Source of the DNA: Chitinophaga silvisoli
GTDB taxonomy: Bacteria; Bacteroidota; Bacteroidia; Chitinophagales; Chitinophagaceae
DNA: 64,000 nucleotides
Assembly (NCBI RefSeq): GCF_003412465.1
Contig: NZ_QTJV01000022.1
Span: forward strand, 1 to 64,000
Reading direction: 5' to 3'
In this document: one piece after another, positions 52,029 through 61,845 of the stretch
Numbering within the stretch: position 1 is the stretch's first letter
Layout of the letters: every line of letters begins with the position of its first letter
Notes under the pieces: model-generated
Databases searched by the model: none
What the model saw: the letters and a program-made list of their open reading frames with translations, nothing else
What the model was told of the DNA's origin: nothing
Program-made: the position numbers and the translations under genes

Positions 52029-54014
52029 ATGAAATCTCAGGTCTTAATTTGCCTATTATTCTGTATTTCCGTACAGGCACAGGTTACGCCTGTCTTTAAC
52101 CGGGCACCACTCCGCGAAAATCCTTACACGGCGCTGCCCATCGGCGCTATCAAACCACAAGGCTGGTTAAAAGAAATGCTGCTGCGCCAGAAGAATGGAG
52201 CTACCGGTCAGCTGGATAAATTGTATCCCTTAGTAATGGGTCCCCGCAATGGCTGGCTGGGTGGCGATGGCGATCAGTGGGAACGAGGCCCTTACTGGAT
52301 AGATGGCCTGCTGCCATTGGCTTACATCCTGCAGGACACGGCCCTCATCCGCAAGGTAAAACCATGGGTGGAATGGAGTATTCAAAGTCAGCAACCTGAT
52401 GGTTACTTTGGCCCTTCAAAGGATTATGGTCCTGAGCCGGGTGTGCAAAGAGATAACAGTCATGACTGGTGGCCGAAGATGGTGATGCTCAAAATTCTAC
52501 AGCAATACTACATGGCTACCGGCGATCAGAGAGTAGTGAAACTCATGACCAGCTATTTCAGGTACCAGCTAAAGGAGTTGCCGGCCCATCCCCTGGACCA
52601 CTGGTCATTCTGGGCCCGGTACAGAGCCGGCGATAACCTGAAGGAAGTGTACTGGTTGTACAACATTACCGGCGATAAATTCCTGCTGGATCTGGCTGAT
52701 CTGCTGCACAAACAGACCTTCGATTTTACCAATGCATTCCTGCATACGTCTTTACTTTCCCAGGTAGGCAGTATCCACGGTGTAAACCTCGCGCAGGGTA
52801 TGAAGGAGCCAATCCTTTATTACCAGCAGCATCCGGAACAGCAATACCTGGATGCTACCGTAAAAGCTTACACGGATCTGCGTCATTACGACGATATGGT
52901 GATGGGGCTCTATGGTGGTGATGAGGACCTGCATGGTAATAATCCTACTGGTGGTTCAGAATTGTGTACGGCTGTAGAGATGATGTACACGCTGGAAACA
53001 ACCCTCCCTATCACCGGCGATGTCGCTTATGCTGACAAGCTGGAAAGAATTGCATTCAATGCCATGCCCACGCAGATTACAGCTGACTTCATGGACAGGC
53101 AGTATTTTCAGCAGGCCAATCAGGTAATGCTCACCCGCCAGACCAGGGGCTTTCATGTAAATCACAGTGGTACTGATGTGTGCTATGGTTTGCTCACAGG
53201 TTATGCCTGCTGTACATCAAATATGCACCAGGGTTGGCCCAAGTTTACACAGAACCTCTGGTATGCTGCCGCAGATAAAGGAGTCGCAGCATTGGTCTAT
53301 GCGCCCAGCGAACTGAAGACGACGATCAATGGTAAGCAGATTGGCTTTACAGAAACCACCAATTATCCATTCGAAGAGCAGATCACATTTACCTATACAG
53401 GAGCTTCTACTTCTTTTCCCCTGACCCTGCGCATACCTGCATGGTGTAAACAGGCGAAGATCGTAGTGAACGGAAAAACAGAGCAGGAGCCGGCAGGCAA
53501 CCAGGTTGTAAAAGTAAACAGGTCCTGGAAGAAGGGAGATATAGTGATTTTACAGTTGCCCATGCACCTGAATAATCAACGTTGGTACGAAAACAGTATC
53601 TCCGTGGAAAGAGGTCCGCTGGCTTATGCCCTGAAAATAGGAGAGGAGAAAAAGATGGTGCGTATTACAGCAGCAGACAGCATTGATTATGGCAACAGTT
53701 ACTATGAGATCAGACCTGCTACGCCATGGAATTATGCATTGTATGCAACACCGGAGAATGAACTTTCTGCACATTACAATGTTGTTAAGAGCAGTACAAT
53801 AGCCGCCTATCCATGGGAGCCTGAAAAAGCACCGATCACGATCAAAACGAAAGGCAGGATTATTCCCAGTTGGCAACTGTACCAGGAGATGGCAGGACCA
53901 GTACCATTCAGTACAATCTTCCAGCTGGAATTGGGCCAGGAGCAGGACATAGAACTGATACCTTATGGTTGTACACATCTGCGCATAGCACAATTTCCGG
54001 TAGTGAACAGATAG
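52029..54014 (+). CDS. GH127-type beta-L-arabinofuranosidase, exported
   Basis: 661 residues with a signal peptide (MKSQVLICLLFCISVQAQ). An (alpha/alpha)6 barrel (about 40-440) shows DQWERGPYWIDGLLPLAYIL, DNSHDWWPKMVMLKILQQYY, and the likely acid/base Glu in GGSELCTAVEMMYTLE. The nucleophile region YACCTSNMHQGWPKFTQNLWY has the adjacent cysteines typical of the metal-bound thiolate in GH127 (DUF1680). A beta-sandwich closes the protein. Relatives cut beta-L-arabinofuranose from plant glycoproteins or pectin; the GH127/GH146 boundary cannot be set from this reading. It stands alone with an AraC gene diverging. Confidence 0.85.
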   Translation: MKSQVLICLLFCISVQAQVTPVFNRAPLRENPYTALPIGAIKPQGWLKEMLLRQKNGATGQLDKLYPLVMGPRNGWLGGDGDQWERGPYWIDGLLPLAYILQDTALIRKVKPWVEWSIQSQQPDGYFGPSKDYGPEPGVQRDNSHDWWPKMVMLKILQQYYMATGDQRVVKLMTSYFRYQLKELPAHPLDHWSFWARYRAGDNLKEVYWLYNITGDKFLLDLADLLHKQTFDFTNAFLHTSLLSQVGSIHGVNLAQGMKEPILYYQQHPEQQYLDATVKAYTDLRHYDDMVMGLYGGDEDLHGNNPTGGSELCTAVEMMYTLETTLPITGDVAYADKLERIAFNAMPTQITADFMDRQYFQQANQVMLTRQTRGFHVNHSGTDVCYGLLTGYACCTSNMHQGWPKFTQNLWYAAADKGVAALVYAPSELKTTINGKQIGFTETTNYPFEEQITFTYTGASTSFPLTLRIPAWCKQAKIVVNGKTEQEPAGNQVVKVNRSWKKGDIVILQLPMHLNNQRWYENSISVERGPLAYALKIGEEKKMVRITAADSIDYGNSYYEIRPATPWNYALYATPENELSAHYNVVKSSTIAAYPWEPEKAPITIKTKGRIIPSWQLYQEMAGPVPFSTIFQLELGQEQDIELIPYGCTHLRIAQFPVVNR

Positions 54015-54101
54015 CTGTCGTATTGTACCCGGCAATTGTCGGATTTACCCATAATTGGAATAAATGACTTAACTTAAGTTTGTAGTATAAAATCAAACAC
54101 C

Positions 54102-54512
54102 ATGAGCGCGATCACCATCAAAACCACGGTTAATGCACCTGTAGAAAAAGTGTGGAAAATCTGGAGTAGTCCGGAACACATTGTTAAATGGAGCACAGCA
54201 TCTGAGGACTGGCATACTCCCAGTGCACAAAATGACCTGCGTCCGGGAGGTCGTTTTTCTTCAAGAATGGAAGCTAAAGATGGCAGTATGGGCTTTGATT
54301 TTTTTGGTACCTACGATGTGGTAAAGCTGCATGAAAAAATTGGCTATACCCTCGGCGATGGCCGTAAAGTAGATATCTATTTCCACAGTCATGGAGACTC
54401 AACTGATATCAACGAGACTTTCGAAACTGAGAAGCAAAACCCCGAAGAGATGCAACAAGCGGGATGGCAGGCTATTCTTGACAATTTCAAGAAGTACACA
54501 GAGTCCATCTGA
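54102..54512 (+). CDS. SRPBCC/AHSA1-family protein
   Basis: 136 residues. START-like helix-grip fold with the family hallmarks: ITIKTTVNAPVEKVWKIWSSPEHIVKWSTASEDWHTP at the start, DLRPGGRFSSRMEAKDGSMGFDFFGTYDVV in the middle and QQAGWQAILDNFKKYTES at the end. Such proteins bind small hydrophobic ligands or act as Hsp90-activator-like domains; no specific role can be given. It is followed by a strong bidirectional terminator. Confidence 0.85.
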   Translation: MSAITIKTTVNAPVEKVWKIWSSPEHIVKWSTASEDWHTPSAQNDLRPGGRFSSRMEAKDGSMGFDFFGTYDVVKLHEKIGYTLGDGRKVDIYFHSHGDSTDINETFETEKQNPEEMQQAGWQAILDNFKKYTESI

Positions 54513-54519
54513 GCGAATT

Positions 54520-54550
54520 AAAAAAGCCTCCTGAATCAGGAGGCTTTTTT
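54520..54550. terminator. bidirectional intrinsic terminator
   Basis: AAAAAAGCCTCCTGA and its exact complement form a long stem with a minimal loop between the SRPBCC gene and the convergent PAP2 gene. The stem overlaps the last codons of the PAP2 gene. Confidence 0.88.
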
Positions 54551-55123
54551 AATATTATATGTAAACTGGAATCTTAATGAAAGTTGAAAAACTGCTACGC
54601 CAACGATAGAACCGATGATTGCCCCACCTAACACGTCAGAAGGGAAATGTTTACCGACATATACCTGTGCATAACAAACAGCAGCCGCCCAGATCCACAA
54701 CCAGTTCCATTTTTTATCCAGGTAATGCCTGATGGCATAGAACCAGTAAGTGGCCAATACAAAATGATTAGCCGCATGATTGGAAGGGAAGGAGTAAGCA
54801 CCTCCGCAACCGACCAGGCTTCTGACCATTCCATTCAGTTCAGGATCATAGCAGGGGCGTAATCTGCCTACAAAGGGTTTTACGAGTTGTGCACACATCA
54901 TGTCCGTAACGGCGAAGGCCACCAGGGTCGTGATGATAAACACCAGTGCATTGTGCTTTAATTTGGCAAAGCTGAACCACAACATAAATGCATAGAGGGG
55001 AATCCAGTTGAGTGGTTCTCTTATAGCCATCATAACAGGGTCCAGAAATTTACTATCTGAATCGTGATTAATAAGCATAAAGAGGGCCTTATCCAGTTCC
55101 CTGAACGAATGTAAAATGTCCAT
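54536..55123 (-). CDS. PAP2-family membrane phosphatase
   Basis: 195 residues with about five membrane helices. The three PAP2 motifs are present: KPFVGRLRP (K-x6-RP), PSNHAANH, and AQVYVGKHFPSDVLGG (catalytic His and Asp). It resembles undecaprenyl-diphosphate phosphatases of the BacA-independent type or lipid phosphatases; the substrate is not readable. The active site would face the periplasm. It shares the PAP2 fold with the haloperoxidase-like enzyme at 30334, but that one is soluble and exported. Confidence 0.88.
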   Translation of the reverse strand: MDILHSFRELDKALFMLINHDSDSKFLDPVMMAIREPLNWIPLYAFMLWFSFAKLKHNALVFIITTLVAFAVTDMMCAQLVKPFVGRLRPCYDPELNGMVRSLVGCGGAYSFPSNHAANHFVLATYWFYAIRHYLDKKWNWLWIWAAAVCYAQVYVGKHFPSDVLGGAIIGSIVGVAVFQLSLRFQFTYNIKKAS

Positions 55124-55506
55124 AAATAAAGTCGTTTACACTGAGTTTCAATTGGCAATGCCTGGGTTCCGGCGCAACAATGTAGGTATTGTTCGCTGGC
55201 GGCAGCACCCGCTTATATCAATCGTTTTTAAGTTGTAGGTATCCTATCCAATCTATTCAGACTGTAAGGTAGTTATTTATTCAAATGTCCTCTTTTTGTT
55301 CATAATCATTTAATATTAGCGACAAGTGCCGGAAGTTTGTCGATATAAATATTTGGGCATGGTTGTGTTCGTTTGCAGCTCATATCGCATGATTCTTCGG
55401 GCTGGTCGCTACAATTCCGGAATATGCCTATAAGCCCGCCTGATTTATCGGATTCAGTTGTAGTATTGAAGCGCAGGCTTCCTGTATGCGAACGAACTTA
55501 GCGCTT
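55124..55506. other. divergent intergenic region, no gene seen
   Basis: About 380 bp between the PAP2 gene and the DUF5686 gene. It must hold both promoters. I see a small palindrome (AACAATGTAGGTATTGTT near 55175) and a weak -7-like TAGTATTG near 55455, nothing firm. Confidence 0.4.
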
Positions 55507-57993
55507 ATGAAGTGTACGATACTATCGTATTTTTTATTGATTGCCTTTCCCATTTCCCTTGTTGCCCAGACGGTAGTGTCAGGAACAGTAACGGATGCCG
55601 GCACCAAAGCTCCACTTGAAATGGCGGGTATCGTCATCAGTGGTAAAACAATCGGTACACATACTGACGAAAAAGGTCATTTTACTTTGTCGGCCAGCGA
55701 ACCATTTACACAGATCTCCGTATATGCGATGGGGTATAAGACGGTAAAATTAACCGTAGTACCCGAAAAGCAGCAGGTGATCAACGTAAAACTGATGCAG
55801 AATACCTATGGCCTCAGTGAGGTCGTGGTCAGATCAGGAAAGAAACAGAAGTACTCAAATAAGAACAATCCTGCAGTAGACCTGATCAGAGAGGTGATTG
55901 CACATAAATCAAAGAACCGTCCGGAAAATTATGACTATGCAGAGTATCATAAATATGAAAGGATGTTACTCTCGCTCAGTCATTTATCAGATACCTTTCG
56001 TAACAGGCGCATCTTTAAAAATTACCAGTACCTTTTTACAGAGCAGGATTCCGATGCCATTGGCGGCAGATTAATGCTGCCTGTCTATATGGAAGAAAAA
56101 ATGTCCGACAATTATTACCGTCGCAATCCTTATACCAAAAAGCAGATCATTCGTGCCAGCAAACAGGTGAAATACGATGAAAACCTCATTGACAACAAAG
56201 GCTGGTCTTCCACACTCAATTTCTTTTACCAGGACATAGATATTTACCAGAATAATATCATGTTGATGACTAATCAGTTGCTGAGTCCTGTGGCAGGCGG
56301 GGCCCCTGGCTTCTATAAATATTTCATAACTGATACGGTGGATCACCAGGTAGTATTGGATTTTAGTCCAAGGAGTAAAACAGACCTGCTCTTTGAAGGT
56401 CGCTTGTATATCAGGCTGGACAGTACCTATGCTATATCGCGGGCCGAACTCAGGGTTGATAAACGCATTAATCTCAACTTCGTACGGCGGATGGAAGCCA
56501 ACATTACATTTGATGAGCGGAACCAGTTGAAAGAAAGTACCCTGAAAATGGATTTTGGTCTGAGCAAAGAGAAAGGAAAGGGCATGTATGGAGAGCGCAT
56601 TGTACAGATTGATAGTTTTTTCCTGGATAAAAAAAGGCCGAATGCAGATTATGGCGGATCTGCGGTAGAAACGCTTGCAGATGCGGAGAAAAAAGATACC
56701 GCCTACTGGGCATTGAACAGGCCCTATGCCTTGTCTGGACCAGCAGCAGGTGTATACAAAAATATGGACAGCCTGCAGCATACTCCTTCCTTTAAAAGGG
56801 CGGTGAACTGGGCCACTTTTTTATTGATCGGCTTTAAAAACTTTGGGCCTTTCGAAATAGGACCGGTGAATACTTTCTACAGTTTTAATGCGGTGGAAGG
56901 TTTCAGGCCACGGTTCGGGGGCAGAACAACGGAACAACTAAGTAAGCGTATATATTTCGAAGGCTATATGGCCTATGGTGTGAAAGATGAGCGTTTTAAA
57001 TATTTCGTGAGTGCTACCTATTCATTGAATAACAAATCTATTTATACTTTTCCTCAACATTATATCAGGGCCAGTTTTCAGCACGATACCAAGATTCCCG
57101 GGCAGGAACTACAGTTTGTGCAGGAGAACAACGTGTTGTTATCTTTCAAGCGGGGCACGAGCAACCAGATGCTGTACAATGATTTTTTTAAGTTGGAATA
57201 CCTGCATGAGTTGCAGAATCATTTCTCGTATTCATTTGGCTTGAAGTACTGGGATCAGCATCCGGCAGGAGGACTGTCGTTTCAGAAGCTGGTAAATGAA
57301 GAAGTAGTGAATGTAACAGGTGTGAAGACAACTGAGTTGAATATGACCTTACGCTATGCACCGCACGAGCAGTTTTACCAGAGTAAATTGTATCGTACAC
57401 CCATTACTGATAAGTATCCCATCTTTACCCTGCGCTATAACCAGGGCATCAAAGGATTGCTGAATGGAGAATACAATTATCAGCATGTGGCATTGAATAT
57501 TACGAAACGATTTTATTTATCACAACTGGGGTATACGGATGTGAATGCAGAGGGCTCTTATTTATTCGGGCAGCTGCCTTTTCCATTGCTGGATATCCAC
57601 AGGGCGAACCAGACTTATTCCTTTCAGTTGCAGTCGTACAACCTGATGAACTTTTTGGAATTCGTGAGTGATCATTATGCAGGGATAAATATTGATCATC
57701 ACTTCAATGGATTTTTCTTTAATAAAGTGCCTTTGCTGCGGAGGCTGAAATGGCGGGAAATTGTGAATGCAAAGTTCCTGTGGGGAGGAGTGAGAAGTGA
57801 GAATGCGGCTCAGCTAATGCTGTTTCCTTCGGGCACTTATTCGCTGAGCAATGGACCATATATAGAAGGAAGCGCTGGTATTGGTAATATCTTTAAAATA
57901 GTGCGTGTCGATTTTGTAAAGCGTTTTACCTACCAGCATCATCCGGAGGCACCATTATGGGGGATCAGGGCGATGCTGAAATTTGATTTTTAA
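55507..57993 (+). CDS. DUF5686 outer-membrane protein with carboxypeptidase-like domain
   Basis: 828 residues from ATG 55507 (MKCTILSYFLLIAFPISLVAQ, signal peptide); ATG 55486 would add seven residues. The N-terminal carboxypeptidase-regulatory-like domain (about 22-105) shows VSGTVTDAGTKAPLEMAGIVISG. The rest is a predicted beta-barrel of the DUF5686 family, with a charged stretch AVDLIREVIAHKSKNRPENYDYAEYHKYERM that is a family hallmark. The barrel strands end in MLKFDF with a terminal Phe. The family is common in Bacteroidota outer membranes; function not established. It may be TonB-independent as no plug is seen. Confidence 0.85.
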   Translation: MKCTILSYFLLIAFPISLVAQTVVSGTVTDAGTKAPLEMAGIVISGKTIGTHTDEKGHFTLSASEPFTQISVYAMGYKTVKLTVVPEKQQVINVKLMQNTYGLSEVVVRSGKKQKYSNKNNPAVDLIREVIAHKSKNRPENYDYAEYHKYERMLLSLSHLSDTFRNRRIFKNYQYLFTEQDSDAIGGRLMLPVYMEEKMSDNYYRRNPYTKKQIIRASKQVKYDENLIDNKGWSSTLNFFYQDIDIYQNNIMLMTNQLLSPVAGGAPGFYKYFITDTVDHQVVLDFSPRSKTDLLFEGRLYIRLDSTYAISRAELRVDKRINLNFVRRMEANITFDERNQLKESTLKMDFGLSKEKGKGMYGERIVQIDSFFLDKKRPNADYGGSAVETLADAEKKDTAYWALNRPYALSGPAAGVYKNMDSLQHTPSFKRAVNWATFLLIGFKNFGPFEIGPVNTFYSFNAVEGFRPRFGGRTTEQLSKRIYFEGYMAYGVKDERFKYFVSATYSLNNKSIYTFPQHYIRASFQHDTKIPGQELQFVQENNVLLSFKRGTSNQMLYNDFFKLEYLHELQNHFSYSFGLKYWDQHPAGGLSFQKLVNEEVVNVTGVKTTELNMTLRYAPHEQFYQSKLYRTPITDKYPIFTLRYNQGIKGLLNGEYNYQHVALNITKRFYLSQLGYTDVNAEGSYLFGQLPFPLLDIHRANQTYSFQLQSYNLMNFLEFVSDHYAGINIDHHFNGFFFNKVPLLRRLKWREIVNAKFLWGGVRSENAAQLMLFPSGTYSLSNGPYIEGSAGIGNIFKIVRVDFVKRFTYQHHPEAPLWGIRAMLKFDF

Positions 57994-58022
57994 GCGATAA
58001 TTAGTACTTTAGTTACCGCGCT

Positions 58023-58418
58023 ATGAATCAGAGTATGAAAATTAAATTCCTGTTAGCTGACGACGACAGGGATGACCAGGAAATTTTGATAGAGGCTATT
58101 TTAGAGGAAGAGCCGGATACAAAGATAAACACTGTTTTTAACGGGCAACAGGTATTGGATTACCTGGCTGAGCGGTCACCGGATAATTGGCCGTCATTGA
58201 TCATATTGGATTATAAGATGCCGGTGATGAATGCCACGGAAGTATTGGAAAAAATTCAGGATATAAAAGTGCTCAAGGTAGTATGGAGCACTTCCAGTCA
58301 GCCTGAGCATATGCAGATCTGCCGGCAGCTGGGGGCTGCGGAATATTTTATCAAGCCGAATAACAGGCCTGAATTGAAAGCAATGGTGCAGGAATTATTC
58401 CGCCTCTGCAATAGGTAA
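58023..58418 (+). CDS. single-domain response regulator (receiver)
   Basis: 131 residues made only of a CheY-like receiver domain. The acidic pocket is D13/D14 region (LLADDDRDD), the phospho-acceptor Asp is D63 (LIILDYKMPVMNA), the switch Thr/Ser lies near 90 (VWSTSS) and the conserved Lys is K111 (EYFIKPNN). It has no output domain, so it may relay phosphate or regulate by protein contact. Its 3' end overlaps the convergent histidine kinase gene by 24 bp; the pair probably works together. Confidence 0.9.
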   Translation: MNQSMKIKFLLADDDRDDQEILIEAILEEEPDTKINTVFNGQQVLDYLAERSPDNWPSLIILDYKMPVMNATEVLEKIQDIKVLKVVWSTSSQPEHMQICRQLGAAEYFIKPNNRPELKAMVQELFRLCNR

Positions 58419-59570
58419 GGTTATGGTGAAGGTAGCACCTTCGCCTACCTGTCCGGTAGCACTGATCGTACCATGATGGTTTTGTACAATCCGCTGGCAA
58501 AGGGCCAGGCCTATGCCGGTACCCGGATAGCTTTCACGGCCGTGCAGGCGTTCAAACATCTCAAATATTTTCTTACAGTTTTGCGGTTCAAAGCCGATGC
58601 CATTATCCTGTATAATGATGTTTTGTTTACCATTATCGAAGGTGGATCGGATGATGATATGAGGGATCTTCTCCCGATGATGATATTTTAGGGCATTGCC
58701 GATCAGGTTGTCAAGCAGCTGGCGTAACTGGAAGGTGATGCCGGGCACGACAGGGAGTGGATCTGCTTCAATGACTGCATTGATAGATTCTATGGTTTCC
58801 TGGTGATGAGAAAGCACTTCTTCCAATAAGGATGTGAGGGCGACTTCTTCAAAAGGAGGTACTTCTCCTGATATTCTGGTATAGGTCAGCAGATCTTCGA
58901 TGAGGCCCTGCATACGGTGTGCGGCATCCACGGTTCTTTCGAGATAAGATTTTTCCTTTGGCGGCAGTTGAGTGCCGATTCCATCTAATAAAGAAGACGT
59001 GTAGAACTGCACTTTTCGGAGTGGTTCTTTCATGTCGTGTGCGGCAGCATATGCAAACTGCTGGAGGTCCCTGTTCTGGGCTTCCAGTTCTTTGGCGTAT
59101 TGTTGTATTTTGTCTTCGGCGACTTTTCTTTCGGTGAGATCACGGGTTACTTTGGAGAAACCGATCACATTCTTCAGGTCATCATGGAGTGCGGTAAGAA
59201 CGACACTGCCCCAGAAGGTGGTGCCATCTTTGCGTACACGCCAGCCTTCGTGAATAGCTTTGCCGGTACTGCGGGCACGTTGAATGAGTTGTTCGGGTAA
59301 TTGTCTTTCCTGGTCTTCCGGCCGATAGAAGATCCGGAAATTGCGGCCTATGATTTCGGCTTCTTTATAGCCTTTGATTTTTTCAGCACCTTTATTCCAG
59401 TTCATTATCCGGCCATTGGGATCCAGCAGGAGGATAGCATAATCTTCTACTTCTTCCACCATTTTATGGTAGCGTTCTTCACTGCGTAGGAGCGCTGAAT
59501 TATCCTGGGCTGCAAGCAGCTGCAGTCGGTCTAATGAAGCGGAGTCATCTGGTTCTGATCTTGTGTCCAT
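58395..59570 (-). CDS. PAS-domain sensor histidine kinase, soluble
   Basis: 391 residues without membrane helix. A PAS domain (about 32-150: YHKMVEEVEDYAILLLDPNGRIMNWNKGAEKIKGY...GSVVLTALHDDLKNVIGFSKVTRDLTERK) is followed by a short coiled coil, then the HisKA box with phospho-acceptor H178 (FAYAAAHDMKEPLRKVQFY). The HATPase domain shows the N-box LLDNLIGNALKYHH, the G1 box IIIQDNGIGFEP, FEMFERLHGRESYPGTGIGLALCQRIV and GEGATFTITLPI. The PAS ligand is unknown; a light, redox or small-molecule cue in the cytosol is possible. The end overlaps the receiver gene. Confidence 0.92.
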   Translation of the reverse strand: MDTRSEPDDSASLDRLQLLAAQDNSALLRSEERYHKMVEEVEDYAILLLDPNGRIMNWNKGAEKIKGYKEAEIIGRNFRIFYRPEDQERQLPEQLIQRARSTGKAIHEGWRVRKDGTTFWGSVVLTALHDDLKNVIGFSKVTRDLTERKVAEDKIQQYAKELEAQNRDLQQFAYAAAHDMKEPLRKVQFYTSSLLDGIGTQLPPKEKSYLERTVDAAHRMQGLIEDLLTYTRISGEVPPFEEVALTSLLEEVLSHHQETIESINAVIEADPLPVVPGITFQLRQLLDNLIGNALKYHHREKIPHIIIRSTFDNGKQNIIIQDNGIGFEPQNCKKIFEMFERLHGRESYPGTGIGLALCQRIVQNHHGTISATGQVGEGATFTITLPIAEAE

Positions 59571-59654
59571 GGAATTCTGTGCTGTGTCGTCTGAAACAAA
59601 TATAAGATAATAGGAAATAGTTTATTATTTTTTCGGAATAAAGAAAGTTCACGT

Positions 59655-61475
59655 ATGCGATCAATGATCATCATCTTGCTGGCCATGCTTCTTAACATGA
59701 ACAGCCATGCACAACCAAAAATTATTCCGGAACCTGTATCTATGGTAGTTCAAAATGGGACATTGCCATTGGGGAATAACGTTATTTGGGCAACGGATAT
59801 AAAAAACACGGCCTCCTTATCACTGGCAAAAACCCAGCTGGAAGCAGATTTCAAGAAAACGGTAGTAGCCAATGGGGGCACCCGGATTTCTCTGAGCCTG
59901 TTCAAAAAACCGGATAATACTATTGGTAATGAGGGCTACCTGCTCGTTATCGATAAAGAAGGTATTCACATTTCTGCAAACAAAGAAAATGGATTATTCT
60001 ATGGATTACAGACAGTTCGCCAGCTGTTGGTAGCGCCATCCGTACCTTTTCTGACTATCAGGGATTACCCGACGGTAGGCTGGAGAGGCATGATGCTGGA
60101 TGTTGCACGGCACTTCTTTACCAAAGCGGAAGTGATGCGGTACATAGATGAAATAGCTGCTTATAAATTTAACGTGTTGCACCTGCACCTGACTGATGAT
60201 GGTGGATGGCGTATTGAAATTAAGAGTTATCCAAAACTAACGGAAGTAGGTGCCTGGGCTGTGGAAAAATATGGTTATTACGGTGAGTTCTCGGCGGCTG
60301 AACCAGGGGCGAAGTATAACTATGGCGGATTTTATACCCAGCAGGATATAAAGGATCTTGTACAGTATGCAAAGGCACATTTTGTGGACATCCTGCCGGA
60401 AATAGATATTCCAGGGCACTCTATGGCTGCGGTAGTAGCCTATCCGGAGTTGTCAGGTACAAAAGAAGCGGCGACTTACAAGGTGTATTCCGGCGAAAAG
60501 GGTTTCATGGACTGGACCGATCATGGTATCGTGGCAAAGTATGATAACACGCTCAATCCTGCCAAACCGGAGGTATACACATTCCTCAATAAGGTCTTTG
60601 AAGAAGTGGCGGGATTATTTCCCTTTGGCTATATCCATGTGGGAGGCGATGAATGTGCAAAAAACTACTGGCAGAAGGATCCGAATATCACAAGCCTGAT
60701 GCAGAAAGAAAAGCTGAAGAACTACGAGGAAGTGCAGGCTTATTTTGAAAAGAAGGTGGAAGCCATTATTATTTCAAAAGGTAAGAAACTGATTGGCTGG
60801 GATGAGCTGCTGGAAGGTGGTGTGGCACCTAATGCCACTATTATGAGCTGGAGAGGGGAGAAAGGTGGTATAGAAGCCGCTAATTTAAAACACCAGGTGG
60901 TAATGACCCCGAATAACTATGTGTACATTGACTATGTGCAGGGTAATAAGTACCTGGAATCAAAAGTATACGAAACCCTGCGTATGAAGAAGGTATATGC
61001 TTTCAATCCGGTACCTGCAGGTGTAGATCCGCAGTATGTATTAGGTGGTCAGGCGAACCTGTGGACAGAGCAGGTGTATAATTTCAGCAAGGTAGAATAT
61101 ATGACCTGGCCTCGTGGTCTGGCAGTAGCAGAGTGCCTGTGGAGCCCGGCATCCAAAAAAGACTGGCCGAACTTCGTTGAAAAGGTAGAGCAGCATATGC
61201 GCTTAATGGACAGAGATACTGTAAGTTACGCACCGAGTATGTATGAGCCGGATGTGACCCTGCAATCAGGTTTGTGTACGTTTGTACCTGAGGTGGACGG
61301 ATTGGAAATGCATTATAGCGTGGATAATTCATTCCCGGATATAAAGTCCCTGGTTTACAAACAGCCTTTTGCCCTGCCTGAGGATGCTGTGATGCTGCGT
61401 ATTGTAAGTTATAAAAACGGAAAGCAGGTGGGAAGGATTGTTTCTATCCCGGTTGCAGAGCTGAAGAAGAGCTAA
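59655..61475 (+). CDS. GH20 beta-N-acetylhexosaminidase, exported
   Basis: 606 residues with a signal peptide (MRSMIIILLAMLLNMNSHAQ). An N-terminal GH20b domain (about 22-140) is followed by the (beta/alpha)8 barrel: GWRGMMLDVARHFFTKAEVMRYIDEIAAYKFNVLHLHLTDDGGWRIEI, ILPEIDIPGHSMAAVVAYPEL, and the catalytic Asp-Glu in FGYIHVGGDECAKNYW (about 331-332), with IGWDELLEGG and ILGGQANLWTEQVYNFSKVEYMTWPRGLAVAE further on. It releases terminal N-acetylglucosamine or N-acetylgalactosamine from glycans or chitin oligomers through a substrate-assisted mechanism. A chitin-degrading lifestyle would fit the genus. Confidence 0.93.
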   Translation: MRSMIIILLAMLLNMNSHAQPKIIPEPVSMVVQNGTLPLGNNVIWATDIKNTASLSLAKTQLEADFKKTVVANGGTRISLSLFKKPDNTIGNEGYLLVIDKEGIHISANKENGLFYGLQTVRQLLVAPSVPFLTIRDYPTVGWRGMMLDVARHFFTKAEVMRYIDEIAAYKFNVLHLHLTDDGGWRIEIKSYPKLTEVGAWAVEKYGYYGEFSAAEPGAKYNYGGFYTQQDIKDLVQYAKAHFVDILPEIDIPGHSMAAVVAYPELSGTKEAATYKVYSGEKGFMDWTDHGIVAKYDNTLNPAKPEVYTFLNKVFEEVAGLFPFGYIHVGGDECAKNYWQKDPNITSLMQKEKLKNYEEVQAYFEKKVEAIIISKGKKLIGWDELLEGGVAPNATIMSWRGEKGGIEAANLKHQVVMTPNNYVYIDYVQGNKYLESKVYETLRMKKVYAFNPVPAGVDPQYVLGGQANLWTEQVYNFSKVEYMTWPRGLAVAECLWSPASKKDWPNFVEKVEQHMRLMDRDTVSYAPSMYEPDVTLQSGLCTFVPEVDGLEMHYSVDNSFPDIKSLVYKQPFALPEDAVMLRIVSYKNGKQVGRIVSIPVAELKKS

Positions 61476-61476
61476 G

Positions 61477-61815
61477 CTATTTTTTGGAGTTTTGCTTCAG
61501 ACGATAAAGCACAATTTTGGTAATAAGATCTAAGGGAAGGGGTTGATCCAGGGGAAACTGGATGGACCCCTTTCCCTGTTTATAAGGCGATAATTCCTTC
61601 TCAAATGCCTTGATGCCTGTAGGGGTAGGGTAGAACCCAATATGGTGCTTAAATGCCGCATAATGCACCAGGTTCCCGTTTAGAACAAAAGTAGGGATGG
61701 CGTATTTAATAGCTTCTGTAGCAGTAGGTGCAGCCTGCCGGATGGTCGTTCTCACCTGTTGTAGCAGGGTCTGGACATCCTCCGGAAAAGATGCGATGTA
61801 GGAGTCAACAGTCAT
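61477..61815 (-). CDS. DUF1801-domain protein
   Basis: 112 residues. The fold is recognisable from SYIASFPEDVQTLLQQVRTTIRQAAPTATEAIKYAIPTFVLNG and the end FEKELSPYKQGKGSIQFPLDQPLPLDLITKIVLYRL, matching the YdhG-like DUF1801 family that resembles frataxin-type folds. Function unknown in most bacteria. The start ATG is close (30 bp) to the divergent barrel gene. Confidence 0.88.
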   Translation of the reverse strand: MTVDSYIASFPEDVQTLLQQVRTTIRQAAPTATEAIKYAIPTFVLNGNLVHYAAFKHHIGFYPTPTGIKAFEKELSPYKQGKGSIQFPLDQPLPLDLITKIVLYRLKQNSKK

Positions 61816-61845
61816 GTTGGTTTGAAATTTGTTTCCGCTAATTTA

